Assembly: GCF_015163715.1 (NCBI RefSeq)
Contig: NZ_JADDUM010000095.1
Span: forward strand, 1 to 56,643
Direction: 5' to 3'
DNA from: Pseudomonas cyclaminis
GTDB lineage: Bacteria; Pseudomonadota; Gammaproteobacteria; Pseudomonadales; Pseudomonadaceae
DNA length: 56,643 bases
Part shown: piece by piece, positions 28,865-38,351 of the stretch
How the letters are laid out: each line of letters starts with the position of its first letter
Position numbering within the stretch: the first letter of the stretch is position 1
Made by a program: the position numbers and the translations under genes
The notes under the pieces: generated by a model
Told to the model about the DNA's origin: nothing
Database searches by the model: none
The model's input: the letters and a program-made list of their open reading frames with translations, nothing else

Positions 28865-29215
28865 TTAGAACTCCAGCCCAGCTTCACGAGCAGCATCAGC
28901 CAGCGCTTTAACGCGACCGTGGTACTTGAAGCCAGAGCGGTCGAAAGCCACTTGCGAGACGCCCACGGCCTTAGCACGTGTAGCGACCAGCTGGCCAACC
29001 TTTGTGGCCGCGTCGATGTTGCCGGTGGCACCATCACGCAGTTCTTTATCCAAAGTCGAGGCGCTTGCCAGGACTTTGTTGCCGTCGGCCGAGATGACCT
29101 GGGCGTAGATGTGCTGCGACGAGCGGTACACGCAGAGACGCACGACTTCTAGTTCGTGCATTTTCAGGCGTGCTTTGCGAGCGCGACGCAGTCGAGTAAC
29201 TTTTTTGTCGGTCAT
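28865..29215 (-). CDS. rplR: 50S ribosomal protein L18
   Basis: 116 residues, starting with the basic tail [18 protein letters not shown] and containing [14 protein letters not shown] and [27 protein letters not shown] at the end. L18 binds 5S rRNA with L5. Spc operon, between rplF and rpsE. Confidence 0.98.
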   Translation of the reverse strand: MTDKKVTRLRRARKARLKMHELEVVRLCVYRSSQHIYAQVISADGNKVLASASTLDKELRDGATGNIDAATKVGQLVATRAKAVGVSQVAFDRSGFKYHGRVKALADAAREAGLEF

Positions 29216-29225
29216 TTGCTATGCC

Positions 29226-29759
29226 CTACTTCTTCTTGGCTTCTTTACGACGGACGACTTCGTCCGCGTAGCGCACACCTTTGCCTTTGTACGGCTCTGG
29301 TGGACGGAAGTCGCGGATCTCAGCGGCCACCTGACCTACCAGCTGCTTATCAATACCCTTGATCAGGATATCGGTCTGGCTAGGGGTCTCAGCGGTGATG
29401 CCTTCCGGCAGTTCGTAATCCACTGGGTGCGAGAAGCCAAGGGCCAGGTTCAAAACCGTGCCTTTTGCTTGCGCTTTGTAACCAACACCGACCAGCTGGA
29501 GCTTACGCTCGAAGCCTTGGCTTACGCCTTGGACCATGTTGTTTACCAACGCACGCGTGGTACCGGCCATTGCGCGAGTTTGTTGATCGCCATTGCGAGC
29601 AGCGAAACGCAGCTCACCAGCTTCTTCAACGATCTCAACGGACGAATGGATGTTCAGTTCAAGAGTGCCCTTGGCACCCTTCACCGAAAGCTGTTGGCCT
29701 GCGAATTTTACTTCGACACCGGCTGGCAGCTTAACGGGGTTCTTAGCGACGCGAGACAT
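29226..29759 (-). CDS. rplF: 50S ribosomal protein L6
   Basis: 177 residues; two tandem L6 folds, [17 protein letters not shown] at the start and the RNA-binding C-terminal signature [18 protein letters not shown]. Located near the GTPase-associated centre. Twelve bases after rpsH in the spc operon. Confidence 0.98.
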   Translation of the reverse strand: MSRVAKNPVKLPAGVEVKFAGQQLSVKGAKGTLELNIHSSVEIVEEAGELRFAARNGDQQTRAMAGTTRALVNNMVQGVSQGFERKLQLVGVGYKAQAKGTVLNLALGFSHPVDYELPEGITAETPSQTDILIKGIDKQLVGQVAAEIRDFRPPEPYKGKGVRYADEVVRRKEAKKK

Positions 29760-29771
29760 GCTTATCCCCCC

Positions 29772-30164
29772 TTAGAACACAGTGCAAAGAACTTCGCCGC
29801 CGACACCGGCAGCGCGCGCAGCACGATCCGTCATCACACCTTTGTTGGTGGAGACGATAGACACGCCCAGACCGCCACGAACTTTCGGCAGATCTTCAGC
29901 GGACTTGTACTGACGCAGGCCTGGACGGCTAACGCGCTTCACTTCCTCGATGACCGAACGGCCTTCGAAGTACTTCAGCTCGATGGACAGCAGTGGTTTG
30001 ATTTCGCTGCTGATCTGATAACCCGCAATGTAGCCTTCGTCTTTCAGGACTTTGGCAACAGCTACCTTCAACTTGGAAGATGGCATGCTTACGACGGACT
30101 TTTCAGCCATCTGGGCATTACGGATACGAGTTAGCATGTCCGCTAACGGGTCCTGCATACTCAT
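29772..30164 (-). CDS. rpsH: 30S ribosomal protein S8
   Basis: 130 residues: [19 protein letters not shown] start and the C-terminal rRNA-binding [24 protein letters not shown]8 is the translational repressor of the spc operon in E. coli. Here about 207 bases with four hairpins separate it from rpsN, far more than the other joints of this operon. Confidence 0.98.
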   Translation of the reverse strand: MSMQDPLADMLTRIRNAQMAEKSVVSMPSSKLKVAVAKVLKDEGYIAGYQISSEIKPLLSIELKYFEGRSVIEEVKRVSRPGLRQYKSAEDLPKVRGGLGVSIVSTNKGVMTDRAARAAGVGGEVLCTVF

Positions 30165-30184
30165 GGGCTAGACGCTCCTAATAC

Positions 30185-30206
30185 AAAAAAATTAGCCTTG
30201 CGGCTA
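30185..30206 (-). terminator. Terminator-like hairpin D upstream of rpsH
   Basis: On the minus strand TAGCC-GCAA-GGCTA is followed by A and seven Ts. The stem is short (5 bp) but the loop is a stable GNRA tetraloop and the U-tract is ideal. It ends about 20 bases before the rpsH start. Confidence 0.6.
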
Positions 30207-30231
30207 CATATGTCGCCGAGAATCTCCGGGT

Positions 30232-30260
30232 AAAAAAACACGGGCTCAGGCGAGCCGCGT
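30232..30260 (-). terminator. Terminator-like hairpin C upstream of rpsH
   Basis: On the minus strand ACGCGGCTC-GCCT-GAGCCCGTGT forms a stem with one bulged C and is followed by seven Ts, the classic form of an intrinsic terminator, but inside the spc operon. Confidence 0.65.
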
Positions 30261-30279
30261 ATTTTAGACACACTCCGGA

Positions 30280-30308
30280 AATGAAACAAGCCCCAAAAGG
30301 GGCTTGTT
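30280..30308 (-). terminator. Terminator-like hairpin B upstream of rpsH
   Basis: A perfect 10-bp stem AACAAGCCCC / GGGGCTTGTT with a TTTT loop on the minus strand, followed by a mixed TCATTT tail. Confidence 0.6.
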
Positions 30309-30323
30309 CCAGATTCAAGGTCA

Positions 30324-30358
30324 CCGGCGGTCAGTATCTTGCGATTTTGACCGCCCGG
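30324..30358 (-). other. Stable hairpin A directly after rpsN
   Basis: CCGGGCGGTCA and TGACCGCCGG pair across a 14-base loop on the minus-strand transcript, about 15 bases after the rpsN stop. There is no U-tract, so it is more likely an RNA stabiliser, a processing site or a protein target than a terminator. Confidence 0.55.
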
Positions 30359-30371
30359 ACGCTGAAAGTAC

Positions 30372-30677
30372 TTACCAGCTGGCTTTAACCAGACCTGGTA
30401 CGTCACCACGCATTGCCGCTTCACGCAGTTTGTTACGGCCGAGGCCGAACTTGCGGTAAACGCCGTGTGGACGACCGGTCAGGCGGCAGCGGTTACGCAT
30501 GCGCGAAGCGCTTGCGTCACGTGGCTGCTTCTGCAGGGCAACTGTAGCTTCCCAACGTGCTTCTGGACTTGCGTTCAGATCAACGATGATCGCTTTCAGT
30601 GCTGCACGCTTCTTGGCGTACTTGGCAACCGTGAGCTGACGCTTCAGCTCGCGGTTTTTCATGCTCATCTTGGCCAT
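30372..30677 (-). CDS. rpsN: 30S ribosomal protein S14
   Basis: 101 residues from the ATG at 30677 ([14 protein letters not shown]); the upstream extension of the frame lies inside rplE and is not homologous. This is the long, zinc-free form, with [25 protein letters not shown]. Located in the 30S head. Followed by the hairpin-rich gap before rpsH. Confidence 0.97.
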   Translation of the reverse strand: MAKMSMKNRELKRQLTVAKYAKKRAALKAIIVDLNASPEARWEATVALQKQPRDASASRMRNRCRLTGRPHGVYRKFGLGRNKLREAAMRGDVPGLVKASW

Positions 30678-30690
30678 GGTCCTACTCCAA

Positions 30691-31230
30691 TCAGTTGCGG
30701 AACGGGAATTTGAACGCACGCAGCAGAGCGCGGCCTTCATCATCGTTCTTGGCAGTGGTGGTCAGGGTGATGTCCAGACCGCGGAGAGCATCGATCTTGT
30801 CGTAGTCGATTTCCGGGAAGATGATCTGCTCTTTCACGCCCATGCTGTAGTTACCACGACCATCGAAGGACTTGGCATTCAGGCCGCGGAAGTCGCGAAC
30901 CCGAGGCAGGGAGATCGACAGCAGACGATCCAGGAATTCATACATACGCTCACGGCGCAGGGTCACTTTGACGCCGATCGGCCAACCTTCACGGACTTTA
31001 AAGCCAGCGATGGATTTCCGAGCGTAGGTCACAACGACTTTCTGGCCGGTGATCTTTTCCAGGTCAGCAACAGCGTGTTCGATGACTTTTTTGTCGCCGA
31101 CAGCTTCGCCCAGACCCATGTTCAGGGTGATTTTGGTAACGCGTGGAACTTCCATCACGTTCGAAAGCTTAAGTTCTTCCTTAAGCTTCGGTGCGATTTC
31201 TTTCCAGTAAATCTCTTTTAGTCGTGCCAT
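30691..31230 (-). CDS. rplE: 50S ribosomal protein L5
   Basis: 179 residues: [20 protein letters not shown] start, [13 protein letters not shown], and [23 protein letters not shown] end. L5 binds 5S rRNA and contacts the P-site tRNA. Spc operon, 13 bases before rpsN. In E. coli S8 binds the mRNA near the rplE start to repress the operon. Confidence 0.98.
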   Translation of the reverse strand: MARLKEIYWKEIAPKLKEELKLSNVMEVPRVTKITLNMGLGEAVGDKKVIEHAVADLEKITGQKVVVTYARKSIAGFKVREGWPIGVKVTLRRERMYEFLDRLLSISLPRVRDFRGLNAKSFDGRGNYSMGVKEQIIFPEIDYDKIDALRGLDITLTTTAKNDDEGRALLRAFKFPFRN

Positions 31231-31250
31231 GGTCTTCTACCTAGCAGTGT

Positions 31251-31565
31251 TCAAGCATCAACCGCTTTTTGGGTCGACTTGAAGACACGAATTTTCTTGC
31301 CGTCTTCTACTTTGAAACCAACGCGGTCAGCCTTGTTGGTTTCGCCGTTGAAAATGGCGACGTTAGAAGCGTCCAGCGGAGCTTCTTTTTCGACGATACC
31401 GCCTTGTACGCCCGACATCGGGTTAGGCTTGGTATGACGCTTAACCAGGTTCAGACCACCGATAACCAGACGGTTATTGGCGAGAACCTTAAGCACCTTA
31501 CCGCGCTTACCTTTGTCTTTGCCGGCGATCACGATGATCTCGTCGTCACGACGAATCTTTTGCAT
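31251..31565 (-). CDS. rplX: 50S ribosomal protein L24
   Basis: 104 residues with an N-terminal KOW motif ([20 protein letters not shown]) and [25 protein letters not shown]. Early assembly initiator of the 50S. Between rplN and rplE in the spc operon. Confidence 0.98.
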   Translation of the reverse strand: MQKIRRDDEIIVIAGKDKGKRGKVLKVLANNRLVIGGLNLVKRHTKPNPMSGVQGGIVEKEAPLDASNVAIFNGETNKADRVGFKVEDGKKIRVFKSTQKAVDA

Positions 31566-31576
31566 GTCGGATCTCC

Positions 31577-31945
31577 TTACAGCACTTCTGGGGCGAGCGA
31601 GACGATCTTCATGAACTTCTCAGTACGAAGTTCACGGGTCACTGGCCCAAAGATACGGGTGCCGATCGGCTCTTGCTTGTTGTTCAGAAGAACAGCAGCG
31701 TTGCCATCAAAGCGGATAATGGAGCCATCAGCACGACGTACGCCGTGACGAGTGCGGACTACAACAGCAGTCATCACTTGGCCTTTTTTCACTTTACCGC
31801 GAGGAATTGCTTCCTTCACGGTAACTTTGATGATGTCACCGATACCAGCGTAACGACGATGGGAGCCACCCAGCACCTTGATGCACATAACACGGCGGGC
31901 GCCGCTGTTATCGGCCACATCGAGCATGGATTGAGTCTGAATCAT
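31577..31945 (-). CDS. rplN: 50S ribosomal protein L14
   Basis: 122 residues: [27 protein letters not shown] start and [25 protein letters not shown] end. Lies at the subunit interface. First gene of the spc group; only 23 bases follow rpsQ with no terminator, so S10 and spc genes are probably co-transcribed. Confidence 0.98.
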   Translation of the reverse strand: MIQTQSMLDVADNSGARRVMCIKVLGGSHRRYAGIGDIIKVTVKEAIPRGKVKKGQVMTAVVVRTRHGVRRADGSIIRFDGNAAVLLNNKQEPIGTRIFGPVTRELRTEKFMKIVSLAPEVL

Positions 31946-31968
31946 ATAATTTCTCCGACCCCTAGTCC

Positions 31969-32235
31969 TTAGACTTCCACAGCGCGTTCGAGAACATCAA
32001 CCAGTGCCCAAGACTTGGTCTTGGCCAGCGGACGAGTTTCACGAATAGTGACTTTGTCGCCGATGTGGCACTGATTGGTTTCGTCGTGCGCGTGCAGCTT
32101 AGTCGAACGCTTAACATATTTACCGTAGATCGGGTGCTTAACGCGACGCTCGATCAGTACGGTGATGGTTTTGTCCATCTTGTCGCTGACAACACGGCCA
32201 GTCAGCGTACGGACAGTCTTTTCGGCTTCAGCCAT
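31969..32235 (-). CDS. rpsQ: 30S ribosomal protein S17
   Basis: 88 residues from the ATG at 32235 ([23 protein letters not shown]); the two further codons upstream would overlap rpmC and are not homologous. OB-fold with [20 protein letters not shown]. Last gene of the S10 group. Confidence 0.97.
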   Translation of the reverse strand: MAEAEKTVRTLTGRVVSDKMDKTITVLIERRVKHPIYGKYVKRSTKLHAHDETNQCHIGDKVTIRETRPLAKTKSWALVDVLERAVEV

Positions 32236-32237
32236 GA

Positions 32238-32429
32238 TCACTTACCTGCCTGCTGGTTGAGCACAGTCTTCACGCGAGCAATGTCACGCTTAACTTGCGA
32301 GAGCAGATGAGACTGCCCCAACTGGCCAGTTGCTTTCTGCATACGCAGATTGAACTGGTCGCGCAGCAGGCCGAGCAGTTGCTCGTTCAGCTGCTGTGCG
32401 GATTTTTCACGAAGTTCATTCGCTTTCAT
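32238..32429 (-). CDS. rpmC: 50S ribosomal protein L29
   Basis: 63 residues: [18 protein letters not shown]...[14 protein letters not shown], two antiparallel helices at the peptide exit. ATG at 32429 overlaps the rplP stop (ATGA); the GTG one codon upstream is not preferred. Confidence 0.97.
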
Positions 32430-32842
32430 CACATCACCGTCCGTTTAACAAAGGCGGTGGCGAGCGGCAGCTTTGCAGCAGCCAGGGCAAAAGCCTCACG
32501 CGCCAGCTCTTCAGTTACACCCTCGATTTCATACAGGACTTTGCCTGGCTGAATCTGGGCTACCCAGTATTCCACGTTACCCTTACCTTTACCCATACGA
32601 ACCTCAAGAGGTTTTTTGGAGATCGGCTTGTCCGGGAATACACGGATCCAGATCTTGCCGCCACGTTTTACGTGACGGGTCAGAGCACGACGCGCTGACT
32701 CGATCTGACGAGCGGTGAGACGACCACGAGCTACAGACTTCAGCGCGAACTCGCCGAAGCTGACTTTGCTACCGCGCTGAGCCAGACCACGGTTGTGGCC
32801 TGTCATCTGCTTGCGGAACTTCGTACGCTTTGGTTGCAACAT
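32429..32842 (-). CDS. rplP: 50S ribosomal protein L16
   Basis: 137 residues: [24 protein letters not shown] start, [20 protein letters not shown] core near the peptidyl-transferase centre. Overlaps rpmC, 12 bases after rpsC. Confidence 0.98.
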
Positions 32843-32854
32843 TTGGCGTACCCC

Positions 32855-33541
32855 TTACTTAGCAGCTTTTTTACGAGGCGCTGGTGCTTGTGGTTTCAGT
32901 TCTTCTTGGCGACCACCAATTACTTCGCCTTTGAAGATCCAAACCTTTACACCGATCACACCGTAAGTGGTGTGAGCTTCGTAGTTGGCATAGTCGATGT
33001 CGGCACGCAGGGTGTGCAGTGGCACACGACCTTCGCGATACCATTCAGTACGTGCGATTTCAGCACCGCCGAGACGACCGCTCACTTGGATTTTGATGCC
33101 TTTGGCACCAATGCGCATGGCGTTCTGTACGGCGCGCTTCATAGCGCGACGGAACATTACGCGACGCTCCAGCTGCTGAGCTACGCTCTGCGCAACCAGC
33201 ATACCGTCGAGCTCCGGCTTGCGGATCTCTTCGATATTGATGTGCACAGGCACACCCATTTGCTTGGTCAGGTCCTGACGCAGTTTCTCAACATCTTCAC
33301 CTTTCTTCCCGATAACGATACCTGGACGAGCGGTGTGGATGGTGATACGTGCAGTTTGTGCCGGACGATGGATATCGATACGGCTTACGGACGCGCTTTT
33401 TAGTTTGTCTTGGAGATACTCACGCACCTTCAGATCAGCGAACAAATAGTCCGCATAAGTCCGACCGTCTGCGTACCAGACGGAGGTGTGCTCCTTGACG
33501 ATTCCCAGGCGAATGCCAATGGGATGTACTTTCTGACCCAT
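32855..33541 (-). CDS. rpsC: 30S ribosomal protein S3
   Basis: 228 residues from the ATG at 33541 ([18 protein letters not shown]), 13 bases after rplV; the frame is open further upstream inside rplV without homology. KH domain with [18 protein letters not shown]-terminal domain with [21 protein letters not shown]. Forms the mRNA entry helicase with S4 and S5. Confidence 0.98.
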
Positions 33542-33554
33542 CTCTTCGACTCCG

Positions 33555-33887
33555 TTACTTGTCAGCAACCTTGACAGTGATATGGCAAGACCGCTTGACG
33601 ATGCGATCAGCACGGCCTTTGGCACGTGGCATGATGCGCTTCAGCGAACGCCCTTCGTTGACGAAAACGGTGCTGACCTTAAGGTCATCAACGTCTGCGC
33701 CTTCGTTATGCTCGGCGTTGGCTACGGCCGACTCCAGCACTTTCTTCATGATCTCGGCGGCTTTCTTACTGCTGAAAGCCAACAGGTTGAGCGCTTCGCC
33801 CACCTTCTTCCCGCGGATCTGGTCGGCGACCAAGCGGGCTTTCTGGGCGGAGATTCGAGCGCCCGACAACTTAGCGGCTACTTCCAT
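33555..33887 (-). CDS. rplV: 50S ribosomal protein L22
   Basis: 110 residues; the extended beta-hairpin loop ([21 protein letters not shown]) lines the peptide exit tunnel, where macrolide-resistance changes fall. The loop looks wild type by eye. S10 operon between rpsS and rpsC. Confidence 0.98.
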
Positions 33888-33898
33888 TTCCTAACCCC

Positions 33899-34174
33899 TT
33901 AACGCTTGGCTTTCTTGTCTGCCACGTGCCCACGATAAGTGCGGGTACCGGCAAACTCGCCCAGTTTGTGGCCAACCATGTCTTCGTTCACGAGAACTGG
34001 GACGTGCAGACGACCGTTGTGTACAGCGATGGTCAAACCGACCATTTGTGGCAGGATCATCGAACGACGCGACCAGGTCTTAACTGGTTTGCGATCGTTC
34101 TTTTCCGCCGCCACTTCGATCTTCTTCAGTAGGTGAAGATCAATAAAAGGACCTTTTTTCAGAGAACGTGGCAC
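33899..34174 (-). CDS. rpsS: 30S ribosomal protein S19
   Basis: 91 residues: [20 protein letters not shown] start and [21 protein letters not shown] end. Binds 16S head with S13. S10 operon, 16 bases after rplB. Confidence 0.98.
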   Translation of the reverse strand: MPRSLKKGPFIDLHLLKKIEVAAEKNDRKPVKTWSRRSMILPQMVGLTIAVHNGRLHVPVLVNEDMVGHKLGEFAGTRTYRGHVADKKAKR

Positions 34175-34190
34175 TGTCGTATCCCTCTAT

Positions 34191-35015
34191 TTACTTGCGA
34201 CGACGGACGATCATTTTGTCGGTACGCTTATTACCACGAGTCTTCGCGCCCTTAGTCGGGAAGCCCCATGGCGATACCGGATGACGACCACCAGAGGTAC
34301 GACCTTCACCACCACCGTGTGGGTGGTCAACCGGGTTCATGGCAACACCACGAACGGTTGGGCGAACGCCACGCCAGCGTTTGGCACCAGCTTTACCCAG
34401 CGAACGCAGGCTGTGCTCGGAGTTCGAGACTTCGCCCAGGGTCGCGCGGCATTCAGCCAGCACTTTACGCATCTCACCAGAACGCAGACGCAGGGTCACG
34501 TAGACACCTTCACGAGCGATCAGCTGAGCCGAAGCACCAGCGGAACGAGCGATTTGCGCGCCTTTACCTGGCTTCAATTCGATGCCGTGTACGGTGCTAC
34601 CAACTGGAATGTTACGCAGCTGCAGAGCGTTGCCCGGCTTGATCGGCGCCAAAGCACCTGCGATCAGCTGGTCGCCAGCACTCACGCCTTTAGGGGCGAT
34701 GATGTAGCGACGCTCGCCATCTGCGTACAGCAGCAGAGCGATGTGAGCAGTACGGTTTGGATCGTATTCGATACGCTCGACAGTGGCAGAGATGCCATCT
34801 TTGTCGTTGCGACGGAAGTCGACCAGACGATAATGCTGCTTATGGCCACCACCGATGTGACGAGTGGTAATGCGACCATTGTTGTTACGACCACCAGTCT
34901 TCGATTTCTTCTCGAGCAGCGGTGCGTGAGGAGCGCCTTTATGCAGCTCCTGGTTGACCACCTTGACCACAAAACGGCGGCCAGGGGAAGTCGGTTTGCA
35001 TTTAACGATTGCCAT
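34191..35015 (-). CDS. rplB: 50S ribosomal protein L2
   Basis: 274 residues. [17 protein letters not shown] start; the conserved [19 protein letters not shown] segment near the peptidyl-transferase centre is intact. Needed for subunit joining. S10 operon after rplW. Confidence 0.98.
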   Translation of the reverse strand: MAIVKCKPTSPGRRFVVKVVNQELHKGAPHAPLLEKKSKTGGRNNNGRITTRHIGGGHKQHYRLVDFRRNDKDGISATVERIEYDPNRTAHIALLLYADGERRYIIAPKGVSAGDQLIAGALAPIKPGNALQLRNIPVGSTVHGIELKPGKGAQIARSAGASAQLIAREGVYVTLRLRSGEMRKVLAECRATLGEVSNSEHSLRSLGKAGAKRWRGVRPTVRGVAMNPVDHPHGGGEGRTSGGRHPVSPWGFPTKGAKTRGNKRTDKMIVRRRK

Positions 35016-35029
35016 GATGCACCCCTTCC

Positions 35030-35329
35030 TTACTCAGCACTGCTGCTGAAATCGAGATCTTGGCCTGGCTGAAGGGAGATAACTGCCTTCTTCCAGTCAT
35101 TACGCTTGCCCAGACCGCGAGCAGTGCGCTTGCTCTTACCCAGAACATTCAGGGTAGTAACACGCTCAACTTTCACGCTGAACAGGCTTTCGACGGCCTT
35201 CTTGATTTCCAGCTTGGTTGCGTCAGTTGCAACCTTGAAAACGAACTGGCCTTTCTTGTCAGCCAGAACCGTAGCCTTTTCGGAAACGTGCGGGCCAAGC
35301 AGAACTTTAAATACGCGTTCCTGGTTCAT
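35030..35329 (-). CDS. rplW: 50S ribosomal protein L23
   Basis: 99 residues: [21 protein letters not shown] start; forms the exit-tunnel docking site for trigger factor and SRP. Its start overlaps the end of rplD by four bases. Confidence 0.98.
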
Positions 35330-35928
35330 CCCAGCAGCTCCTCGAATTTCTTCACGGCCGACACGGTGATCAACACCTTGTCGTATGCGATCAGACTAAC
35401 TGGATCGGAACCTTGCACGTCACGTACATCAACGTGTGGCAGGTTGCGAGCAGCCAGGTACAGGTTCTGATCAACAGCTTCAGACACGATCAAAACGTCG
35501 GTCAGGCTCATATTGTTCAGTTTGCCCAGCAGATCTTTGGTTTTTGGACTTTCAACAGCGAAGTCCTGAACCACGACCAGACGATCAGTACGCACGAGTT
35601 CAGCAAGGATGGAGCGCAGAGCTGCGCGGTACATCTTCTTGTTGAGCTTCTGAGAGTGATCCTGTGGACGAGCTGCGAAAGTGGTACCGCCGCCACGCCA
35701 GATTGGGCTACGGATAGTACCGGCACGAGCACGGCCAGTGCCTTTCTGACGCCAAGGGCGCTTACCGCCACCACGTACGTCGGAACGGGTCTTTTGCTGC
35801 TTGCTACCTTGACGGCCGCCGGCCATGTAGGCCACGACTGCTTGGTGAACCAGCGTCTCGTTGAATTCGCCGCCAAATGTCAGTTCGGAAACTTCGATCG
35901 CTTGAGCGTCATTTACATTTAATTGCAT
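35326..35928 (-). CDS. rplD: 50S ribosomal protein L4
   Basis: 200 residues. The long tunnel loop ([23 protein letters not shown]...[10 protein letters not shown]) is present. In E. coli L4 also represses the S10 operon through the leader RNA, but here the leader is only about 55 bases, which leaves little room for that structure. Confidence 0.98.
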
Positions 35929-35940
35929 GTCAGCTTCCCC

Positions 35941-36576
35941 TTAACCGCGAGCCTTGGCCGCTGGACGTACAACCAGGTTGCCGCCAGTAGCGCCAGGAAC
36001 AGCACCCTTGACCAACAACAGATTGCGTTCAGCGTCGACGCGCACTACTTCGAGGGACTGCACGGTCACGCGCTCAGCGCCCATATGACCGGACATTTTT
36101 TTGCCCTTGAATACACGACCAGGAGTCTGGCACTGGCCAATAGAGCCCGGGACGCGGTGGGAAACGGAGTTACCGTGAGTGTTGTCTTGACCACGGAAAT
36201 TCCAACGCTTGATCGTACCCTGGAAGCCTTTACCCTTGGACTGACCGGTTACATCAACCAGTTGACCAGCGGCGAAGATTTCAGCGTTGATCAGATCGCC
36301 AGCCTGGTAGTCGCCATCTTCAAGACGGAACTCCATAACAGTACGACCAGCTGCAACGTTTGCTTTTGCGAAGTGACCTGCTTGAGCAGCAGTCACGCGC
36401 GAAGCACGACGCTCGCCGACAGTGACTTGCACTGCACGATAGCCATCGGTTTCTTCAGTTTTGAACTGGGTGACGCGATTCGGCTCGATCTCAATGACCG
36501 TAACCGGAATGGAGACACCTTCTTCGGTGAAAATACGGGTCATACCGCATTTACGACCGACTACACCAATAGTCAT
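35941..36576 (-). CDS. rplC: 50S ribosomal protein L3
   Basis: 211 residues from the ATG at 36576 ([16 protein letters not shown]), the normal start in Pseudomonas; an in-frame extension upstream is not homologous. W-finger region [21 protein letters not shown] with the glutamine (Gln-Asp-Asn) that is methylated by PrmB. S10 operon between rpsJ and rplD. Confidence 0.98.
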   Translation of the reverse strand: MTIGVVGRKCGMTRIFTEEGVSIPVTVIEIEPNRVTQFKTEETDGYRAVQVTVGERRASRVTAAQAGHFAKANVAAGRTVMEFRLEDGDYQAGDLINAEIFAAGQLVDVTGQSKGKGFQGTIKRWNFRGQDNTHGNSVSHRVPGSIGQCQTPGRVFKGKKMSGHMGAERVTVQSLEVVRVDAERNLLLVKGAVPGATGGNLVVRPAAKARG

Positions 36577-36657
36577 GTTGTAAACCTCATGAGTGTACGG
36601 GGCTTTCACCCGCTATGGCCGCCCATTTCAGAGCGTTACACGACTAAGACCCAAGTC

Positions 36658-36969
36658 TTAGCCGAGGCTGATCTGTACTTCCACACCGGCCGCCAGATCA
36701 AGCTTCATAAGTGCATCAACGGTTTTATCCGTTGGCTGGACGATGTCCAGAACGCGCTTATGAGTACGGATCTCGTACTGGTCACGCGCGTCTTTGTTGA
36801 CGTGCGGGGAGACCAGAACGGTGAACCGCTCTTTGCGGGTAGGCAGTGGAATTGGACCACGCACTTGAGCACCAGTACGTTTCGCGGTTTCCACGATTTC
36901 CTGGGTGGATTGGTCGATCAGGCGATGGTCAAAAGCCTTCAACCTGATACGGATTTGCTGATTTTGCAT
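36658..36969 (-). CDS. rpsJ: 30S ribosomal protein S10 / NusE
   Basis: 103 residues: [22 protein letters not shown] start and [35 protein letters not shown] core. Also acts as NusE in antitermination. First gene of the S10 operon, with its own promoter about 60-90 bases upstream. Confidence 0.98.
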
Positions 36970-37031
36970 TGGATTTCAGACTCCGGCTGCTATTCCCAGC
37001 GAGCGCAATACGCCCGTTAAAAGGAGGCGCA

Positions 37032-37060
37032 ATTCTATAGACGCCCCAGATAGGTGTCAA
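37032..37060 (-). promoter_or_regulatory. Sigma70 promoter of the S10 operon
   Basis: On the minus strand TTGACA (37055-37060) and TAGAAT (37032-37037) are spaced by 17 bases. It sits a few bases after the tuf terminator. The predicted start near 37025 leaves an rpsJ leader of only about 55 bases, much shorter than the E. coli L4-regulated leader. Confidence 0.85.
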
Positions 37061-37066
37061 CCCAAT

Positions 37067-37097
37067 AAAAAAGCCCCCGCTGAGCGGGGGCCTTTTC
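37067..37097 (-). terminator. tuf terminator (end of str operon)
   Basis: GGCCCCCGCT-CAGCGGGGGC, a strong GC stem with a tight loop, followed by six Ts on the minus strand. It separates tuf from the S10 promoter. Confidence 0.92.
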
Positions 37098-37127
37098 AAA
37101 GCATCGAAGCTATCTCAGAAGAGATGC

Positions 37128-38321
37128 TTACTCGATGATTTTAGCTACAACACCAGCGCCAACAGTACGGCCGCCTTCACGAATTGCGAAGCGCAGACCG
37201 TCTTCCATTGCGATGGTTTTGATCAGGGTAACTTCCATTTGGATGTTATCGCCTGGCATTACCATTTCAACGCCTTCTGGCAGCTGGCAGTTACCAGTCA
37301 CGTCAGTAGTACGGAAGTAGAACTGTGGACGGTAGCCTTTGAAGAACGGAGTGTGACGACCGCCTTCTTCTTTGCTCAGAACGTAGACTTCAGCGGTGAA
37401 CTTGGTGTGCGGCTTAACCGAACCCGGCTTAACCAGAACCTGGCCACGCTCAACGTCGTCACGCTTGGTACCACGCAGCAGAACGCCGCAGTTCTCGCCA
37501 GCACGACCTTCGTCGAGCAGCTTACGGAACATTTCAACACCAGTGCAGACGGTGTTGGTGGTGTCACGCAGACCAACGATTTCCAGTGCATCTTGAACGC
37601 GAACGATACCGCGCTCGATACGACCAGTCACAACAGTACCACGACCGGAGATCGAGAATACGTCTTCGATTGGCATCAGGAACGGCTTGTCGGTCAGACG
37701 AACTGGTTCTGGGATGTAGCTATCCAGAGTCTCTACCAGCTTCTTAACAGCGGTAGTGCCCATTTCGTTGTCGTCTTTGCCTTCCAGAGCCATACGAGCA
37801 GAACCGATGATGATCGGAGTGTCGTCGCCTGGGAAGTCGTAAGTGCTCAGCAGATCGCGCACTTCCATCTCAACCAGTTCCAGCAGCTCAGCGTCGTCTA
37901 CCAGGTCAGCCTTGTTCAGGAAGACCACGATGTACGGAACGCCTACCTGACGGGACAGCAGGATGTGCTCACGGGTTTGTGGCATCGGACCATCGGCGGC
38001 CGAGCAAACCAGGATCGCGCCGTCCATCTGGGCAGCACCAGTGATCATGTTCTTCACATAGTCAGCGTGACCTGGGCAGTCAACGTGAGCGTAGTGACGA
38101 ATCGAAGAGTTGTACTCTACGTGCGCGGTGTTGATGGTGATACCACGAGCTTTTTCTTCTGGAGCGCTGTCGATTTTATCGAAATCAACGACTGCCGAAC
38201 CGAAAACTTCGGAGCAGACGCGAGTCAGAGCTGCGGTCAGAGTGGTTTTACCGTGGTCAACGTGACCGATAGTGCCAACGTTGACGTGCGGTAGGGAACG
38301 ATCAAATTTTTCTTTAGCCAC
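37128..38321 (-). CDS. tuf: Elongation factor Tu
   Basis: 397 residues. GTP-binding motifs GHVDHGKT (about 19-26), DCPGH and NKADLVDD, effector region [12 protein letters not shown], domains 2 and 3 complete to VVAKIIE. Delivers aminoacyl-tRNA to the A site. Fourth gene of the str operon, 30 bases after fusA. It is the only tuf gene in the window; the usual second site between tRNA-Thr and tRNA-Trp is empty. Confidence 0.98.
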   Translation of the reverse strand: MAKEKFDRSLPHVNVGTIGHVDHGKTTLTAALTRVCSEVFGSAVVDFDKIDSAPEEKARGITINTAHVEYNSSIRHYAHVDCPGHADYVKNMITGAAQMDGAILVCSAADGPMPQTREHILLSRQVGVPYIVVFLNKADLVDDAELLELVEMEVRDLLSTYDFPGDDTPIIIGSARMALEGKDDNEMGTTAVKKLVETLDSYIPEPVRLTDKPFLMPIEDVFSISGRGTVVTGRIERGIVRVQDALEIVGLRDTTNTVCTGVEMFRKLLDEGRAGENCGVLLRGTKRDDVERGQVLVKPGSVKPHTKFTAEVYVLSKEEGGRHTPFFKGYRPQFYFRTTDVTGNCQLPEGVEMVMPGDNIQMEVTLIKTIAMEDGLRFAIREGGRTVGAGVVAKIIE

Positions 38322-38351
38322 GACAATTAACTCCTTGCCTAAAGGACTGAA

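Noticed and set aside
30161..30424. An 87-codon frame in the rpsN-rpsH gap
   Set aside because: It spans the hairpins, has no good ribosome binding site and no known motif; the gap is better explained as regulatory RNA.
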